NCBI GenBank assembly: GCA_000335715.1
Contig: AMYZ01000003.1
Span: forward strand, 124,001 to 188,000
DNA: 64,000 nucleotides
DNA from: a beta proteobacterium L13
Lineage (GTDB): Bacteria; Pseudomonadota; Gammaproteobacteria; Burkholderiales; Chromobacteriaceae
Direction: 5' to 3'
In this document: in pieces, positions 60,565 to 64,000 of the stretch
Position numbering within the stretch: position 1 is the stretch's first letter
Layout of the letters: each line of letters opens with the position of its first letter
Position numbers and translations under genes: made by a program
Notes under the pieces: model-generated
Databases searched by the model: none
What the model saw: the letters and a program-made list of their open reading frames with translations, nothing else
Told to the model about the DNA's origin: nothing

Positions 60565-61602
60565 TCAGAAAGCGTCCTTGTTACTGGCTTTGCTTCGTGC
60601 TTCCTGCACCGAAACATGGCCGTGGCGTACCAGCTCCTGCAGGCATTGGTCCAGCGTCTGCATGCCGTGCTGCTGGCCGGTCTGGATCATGGAGTTGATC
60701 TGCGCAATCTTGTTCTCGCGGATCAGGTTACGGATGGCCGGGGTGCCGATCATGATCTCGTGCGCGGCAATACGGGCGCTTTCGTCCTTGGTTTTCAGCA
60801 GGCTTTGCGAAATCACCGCGCGCAGGCTTTCCGACAGCATGGAGCGCACCATTTCCTTTTCGCCGGCCGGGAACACGTCCACGATACGGTCGATGGTTTT
60901 GGCCGCACTGCTGGTGTGCAGGGTACCGAATACCAGGTGGCCGGTTTCTGCGGCCGACAGCGCCAGGCGGATGGTTTCCAGGTCGCGCATTTCACCGATC
61001 AGGATCACGTCCGGGTCTTCGCGCAGTGCGCTGCGCAGCGCGGCGGAAAAGCTGCGCGTCTGCGAGCCCAGCTCACGCTGGTTTACCAGCGACTTCTTGC
61101 TCTCGTGCACGAATTCGATCGGGTCTTCCACCGTCAGGATGTGCGAGTAGTGGTTGGCGTTGATGTAGTCGATCATCGCGGCCAGGGTGGTGGATTTACC
61201 CGAGCCGGTGGGGCCGGTAACCAGCACGATGCCGCGCGGGTAGTCGGAAATTTCCTTGAAGATGCGCGGTGCGCCCAGATCTTCCAGCGTCAGTACGCGG
61301 GAGGGAATCACGCGGAATACCGCGCCGATACCACGGTTCTGCACGAACACGTTTACCCGGAAACGCGCCACGCCCGGCACTTCGAAAGAAAAGTCTGCTT
61401 CGTAGGTGTCTTCAAAAATCTTGCGCTGGTAGTCGTTCATGATGTCGTACACCATGTCGTGCACATCGTGGTGCGCCAGCGGTGGCAGGTTGATGCGGCG
61501 GATATCGCCATGCACGCGTATCATCGGCGGCAGGCCGGCCGATAAATGCAGGTCAGAGGCTTTGTTCTTGACCGTAAAGGCCAGAAGATCAGATATTTCC
61601 AT
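60565..61602 (-). CDS. pilT: type IV pilus retraction ATPase PilT
   Basis: 345 residues from ATG 61602 with GGAGAAATAT upstream. It has the AIRNLIRENKIAQINSMI motif at the C-terminus needed for retraction, Walker A TGPTGSGKST, TVEDPIEFVH and VFGTLHTSSAAKTIDR. PilT powers pilus retraction. It is divergent from yggS. Natural competence in relatives depends on it, which is relevant to the uptake-like repeats. Confidence 0.97.
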   Translation of the reverse strand: MEISDLLAFTVKNKASDLHLSAGLPPMIRVHGDIRRINLPPLAHHDVHDMVYDIMNDYQRKIFEDTYEADFSFEVPGVARFRVNVFVQNRGIGAVFRVIPSRVLTLEDLGAPRIFKEISDYPRGIVLVTGPTGSGKSTTLAAMIDYINANHYSHILTVEDPIEFVHESKKSLVNQRELGSQTRSFSAALRSALREDPDVILIGEMRDLETIRLALSAAETGHLVFGTLHTSSAAKTIDRIVDVFPAGEKEMVRSMLSESLRAVISQSLLKTKDESARIAAHEIMIGTPAIRNLIRENKIAQINSMIQTGQQHGMQTLDQCLQELVRHGHVSVQEARSKASNKDAF

Positions 61603-61720
61603 ATATTTCTCCGGGGGTGTACGGCATCCGCAAGCATGTCGGGCGCATTGTACTCCCACCTATTGCTGCTGCCCACGCGGGCGCTGGCCCGGGCTTGGGC
61701 AGCAATGTCGGAAACGCACC

Positions 61721-62413
61721 ATGTCCCAATTGACTCTAGCCTTGCACGCCGTGCAGGCGCAACTGGCCGAGGCCACCCGCCTTTCCGGCCGCGAGGCGGG
61801 CGCAGTACAGCTGTTGGCCGTCAGTAAAACCTTCCCCGCCGCAGCCGTGCGCGAGGTTTACGCTGCCGGGCAGCGTGCCTTTGGCGAAAACTATGTGCAG
61901 GAGCTGCAAGCCAAGGCGGCCGAGCTGGCCGATCTGGCCATTACATGGCACTTCATTGGCCCTTTGCAATCCAACAAGACCCGCATCGTGGCAGAAACCG
62001 CCCATTGGGTACACTCCATCGAGCGGCTGAAAATCGCCGAGCGTTTGTCTGCCCAGCGCCCCGCGCATTTGCCGCCATTGAACGTGTGCGTGCAGGTGAA
62101 TGTTTCGGGGGAGGACAGCAAGAGTGGCTGCGCCCCAGCCGAGGCGCCAGCGCTGCTGCGCGCTGTGGCTGCCTTGCCACAGCTACAGCTGCGCGGCTTG
62201 ATGTGCATTCCGGAGCCGACGCCGGACGCCGCCACGTTGGCCGCACGTTTTGCCGTGCTGCGCCAGCTGCAGGCGCAGATGGCTGCTGAGGGCCTGGTGC
62301 TGGATACGCTGTCCATGGGCATGTCGTCCGACATGACCGCAGCGGTGGCGGCTGGCAGTACCATGGTGCGGGTGGGGACGGCCATTTTCGGGGCCCGTCA
62401 TTACCCGGCCTAG
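61721..62413 (+). CDS. yggS: YggS-family PLP homeostasis protein
   Basis: A 230-residue PLP-binding barrel. LLAVSKTFPAAAVREVYAAG carries the PLP Lys, FGENYVQEL, WHFIGPLQSNKTRIVA and VCVQVNVSGEDSKSG follow. It buffers PLP and has no enzymatic activity known. It starts at 61721 and is conserved beside pilT and proC. Confidence 0.95.
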   Translation: MSQLTLALHAVQAQLAEATRLSGREAGAVQLLAVSKTFPAAAVREVYAAGQRAFGENYVQELQAKAAELADLAITWHFIGPLQSNKTRIVAETAHWVHSIERLKIAERLSAQRPAHLPPLNVCVQVNVSGEDSKSGCAPAEAPALLRAVAALPQLQLRGLMCIPEPTPDAATLAARFAVLRQLQAQMAAEGLVLDTLSMGMSSDMTAAVAAGSTMVRVGTAIFGARHYPA

Positions 62414-62464
62414 GCTAGACTCATGGCACAAGGCTTGATGTATACAATCTACAAAGAGAGAAGC

Positions 62465-63265
62465 ATGGACATTACCTTCATCGGCGGCGGCAATATGGCT
62501 ACCGCCATCATTGGTGGCCTGGCAGGGGGCGCGCACCAGATTCAGGTCGTCGAGCCCGGTAGCGAAAAGCGCGCACAGCTGGCGGCAGATTTTGGTGTGA
62601 CTGCCCTGCCCGCCCTGCCCGCAGCGTTTGGTCCGGAGGACATCATCGTACTGGCGGTGAAACCGCAGGTATTGCGCGAAGTGTGCCTGCAGCTGGCGCC
62701 TGTACTGGGCGGCGCTTTGGTGATTTCCATTGCGGCCGGTATCGGCATTGCCGCCATGGCCGGCTGGCTGGGCAGCGAGCGCATTGTCCGCGTGATGCCC
62801 AATACCCCGGCCATGGTGGCTAAGGGTGTATCCGGCTTGTACGCTGCGGCCAACGTAGCACAGGCCGACCGTGACAACGCCACCGCCATCATGGCCGCCG
62901 TAGGCATCACCACCTGGCTGGCCGCCGAAAGCGGCATCGACGATATCACCAGCGTGTCGGGCAGTGGCCCGGCCTATGTGTTTTATTTCATCGAAAGTAT
63001 GATCGAAGGCGCCGTACAGGCTGGCTTTGCCGAAGACGAGGCGCGCCGGTTGGTGCTGGCTACCTTCGAAGGTGCGGTAGCGCTGGCGCGTCAAAGCCCG
63101 CTGCCGGTGGCCACATTGCGCCAGAATGTGATGAGCAAAGGCGGTACGACCGAGCGTGCCATCTTCCGTTTTGAAGCCGATGGCGTGAAAACTGCCATTG
63201 TGGCGGGCATGGAAGACTGCCGTGCCCGTTCGGTAGCACTGGGTATTGAACTTTCCAAGGACTAG
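62465..63265 (+). CDS. proC: pyrroline-5-carboxylate reductase
   Basis: A 266-residue NAD(P)H-dependent enzyme of the last step of proline synthesis. TFIGGGNMATAIIGGLA is the dinucleotide motif, VMPNTPAMVAKGVS and the C-terminal SGSGPAYVFYFIESMIEGA and TTERAIFRFEADG match. It starts at 62465 after GAGAGAAGC and lies two bases before yggT. Confidence 0.97.
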   Translation: MDITFIGGGNMATAIIGGLAGGAHQIQVVEPGSEKRAQLAADFGVTALPALPAAFGPEDIIVLAVKPQVLREVCLQLAPVLGGALVISIAAGIGIAAMAGWLGSERIVRVMPNTPAMVAKGVSGLYAAANVAQADRDNATAIMAAVGITTWLAAESGIDDITSVSGSGPAYVFYFIESMIEGAVQAGFAEDEARRLVLATFEGAVALARQSPLPVATLRQNVMSKGGTTERAIFRFEADGVKTAIVAGMEDCRARSVALGIELSKD

Positions 63266-63267
63266 GC

Positions 63268-63849
63268 ATGCTGCTGCAGACCCTGCAATTTTTGCTGCAA
63301 ACCATTGGCGGGCTGTTCTCGCTGGTGTTGCTGATGCGTTTTTACCTGCAACTGGCGCGGGCACCATACAAACACCCGTTGACCCAGTTCGTGATGGCCA
63401 TGACCAACTTTGCCGTCCTGCGCCTGCGCCGCCTGGTGCCGGCATGGCACGGCTACGACAGCGCCTCGCTGCTGGCTGCCTTTCTGGTGACGCTGACCGT
63501 CAGTACGCTGGTGCTGGCCACCAACCTGCTGCCGTACGACTTTGCCCACCCGCAAACCTGGCTGGGTCTGTGTCTGCTGTCTTTGCTGGAGTTGTTCCGC
63601 CAGTCGCTGAACCTGCTGGCGGGGGCGGTCATCGTACAGGCCATCCTGAGCTGGGTGAGCCCCTACAACGCCATTACGCCGATTCTGGACGCGCTGACCC
63701 GCCCTTACCTGAAGCCGTTTCGTGCGGCCAACGTCGGCGGTGTGGACTTGTCGCCGCTGATCGTCATCCTGATCATCCAGGTGATACAGATGCTGCCGCT
63801 ACGCGTGCTGGAGCAGCTATTCTTGATGCAACTCAAGATGGCCGTGTAA
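63268..63849 (+). CDS. yggT: YggT-family membrane protein
   Basis: 193 residues with two YggT repeats of hydrophobic segments (LQTIGGLFSLVLLMRFYLQ-type and VIVQAILSWVSPYNAITPILDALTRPYLKPFR). YggT family proteins are linked to osmotic shock tolerance, division site and envelope functions. It follows proC by two bases. Confidence 0.92.
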   Translation: MLLQTLQFLLQTIGGLFSLVLLMRFYLQLARAPYKHPLTQFVMAMTNFAVLRLRRLVPAWHGYDSASLLAAFLVTLTVSTLVLATNLLPYDFAHPQTWLGLCLLSLLELFRQSLNLLAGAVIVQAILSWVSPYNAITPILDALTRPYLKPFRAANVGGVDLSPLIVILIIQVIQMLPLRVLEQLFLMQLKMAV

Positions 63850-63915
63850 AAGAGCCAGTATTAACTACCCTGCTTGCCGCCTCGAATGCGGCTTCAACCC
63901 TGTGGAGATGCTTCA

Positions 63916-64000
63916 ATGAAAAAAATGCTGTTTGCCGCGCTGGCCATCAGCGCCTTCGCTGCCCCGGCTTTTGCCAACCTGCAGCTGGCACAAAAGAACA
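63916..64000 (+). CDS. c-type cytochrome, N-terminal fragment
   Basis: The first 28 codons before the window ends. A signal peptide, MKKMLFAALAISAFAAPAFA, precedes a mature start NLQLAQKN, which resembles class I cytochromes c (c-551/c-552 type, usually ...CxxCH soon after). The haem motif lies outside the window. It is preceded by TGTGGAGATG. Confidence 0.7.
   Translation, partial: MKKMLFAALAISAFAAPAFANLQLAQKN

Larger units (their letters stand above)
288..63732. repeat. dispersed 10-mer GTTGGCCGCA (about 44 copies)
   Basis: Exact copies on either strand by hand count, first base: 288, 1270, 2983, 3211, 4278, 5429, 6796, 7685, 8210, 10111, 10959, 12877, 13777, 14380, 15021, 15457, 16588, 19211, 20310, 21293, 23823, 24915, 25700, 29836, 30398, 31196, 34276, 35587, 38831, 42826, 43194, 44028, 45026, 47299, 48196, 51355, 51941, 52635, 55555, 57812, 59349, 62236, 62845, 63723. 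About 24 are in plus and 20 in minus orientation. About 27 carry an extra 5' G. About 10 are intergenic. The span given is the range of copies. Confidence 0.85.

Noticed and set aside
288-63732. GTTGGCCGCA as Chi or KOPS
   Set aside because: Orientation is balanced (about 24 versus 20), while Chi and KOPS are strongly polar.
1-64000. tRNA, rRNA or CRISPR arrays
   Set aside because: No T-loop GGTTCGAATCC-like sequences, rRNA stretches or regularly spaced repeats were found by eye.

Overview
The window is about 64 kb of GC-rich (roughly 64% by eye), densely coding bacterial DNA. The gene set points to a betaproteobacterium of the order Neisseriales, probably the Chromobacteriaceae (Chromobacterium/Vogesella/Aquitalea-like). 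It includes pilT-pilU facing yggS-proC-yggT-cytochrome c, a gltIJKL-type aspartate/glutamate transporter, purT, prlC, hemL, lptM facing cyaY, FlgH and several c-di-GMP proteins. The genus is an inference. No rRNA, tRNA, CRISPR array, transposase or prophage was seen.

Layout. 1-8 kb: the end of ung, a cysteine hydrolase, then a divergent polyamine-type membrane island (DUF350, SPFH-SHOCT, DUF4178, a 51-aa Gly/Tyr-rich protein and AdoMet decarboxylase on minus; a membrane-fused aminopropyltransferase and a Tat/lipobox FAD oxidoreductase on plus). 8-14 kb: prlC, an orphan OmpR-type regulator, a lipoprotein, a stand-alone flgH and purT. 13.8-18.3 kb: a tightly overlapping Anbu proteasome-like operon (ATP-grasp, alpha-E, GNAT, transglutaminase, Anbu). 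18.5-27 kb: a membrane diguanylate cyclase and a blue-light/photolyase region (SDR, cryptochrome-like photolyase, DUF2256, CRY-DASH), with azoR, a LysR regulator and a DinB protein. 27-36 kb: thiDE, rubredoxin, an M48 lipoprotein protease, a HemJ-like protein, CYTH, a Doc toxin pair and hemL. 36-48 kb: a 1376-residue SNF2 helicase, an XRE regulator in an AT-rich repeat-bearing patch, two TPR-GGDEF proteins, and a WYL-regulated VOC/DUF1801/EVE operon. 48-51 kb: an MbnP/MbnH copper pair with a His-rich outer-membrane-type protein. 51-64 kb: lptM, cyaY, rsmA, the glt transporter with an extra ATPase, an EAL-HDOD protein, pilT/pilU, yggS, proC, yggT and the start of a cytochrome c gene.

The most striking sequence-level signal is not a gene. 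The 10-mer GTTGGCCGCA (complement TGCGGCCAAC) occurs about 44 times by hand count, in nearly equal numbers on each strand, inside genes and just after stop codons. Its density (about 0.7 per kb) and lack of polarity resemble DNA uptake sequences of naturally competent Neisseriaceae, but the word is not a known dialect. Four parS-like sites (two strong, two weak) hint that the window may lie in the origin-proximal part of the chromosome.
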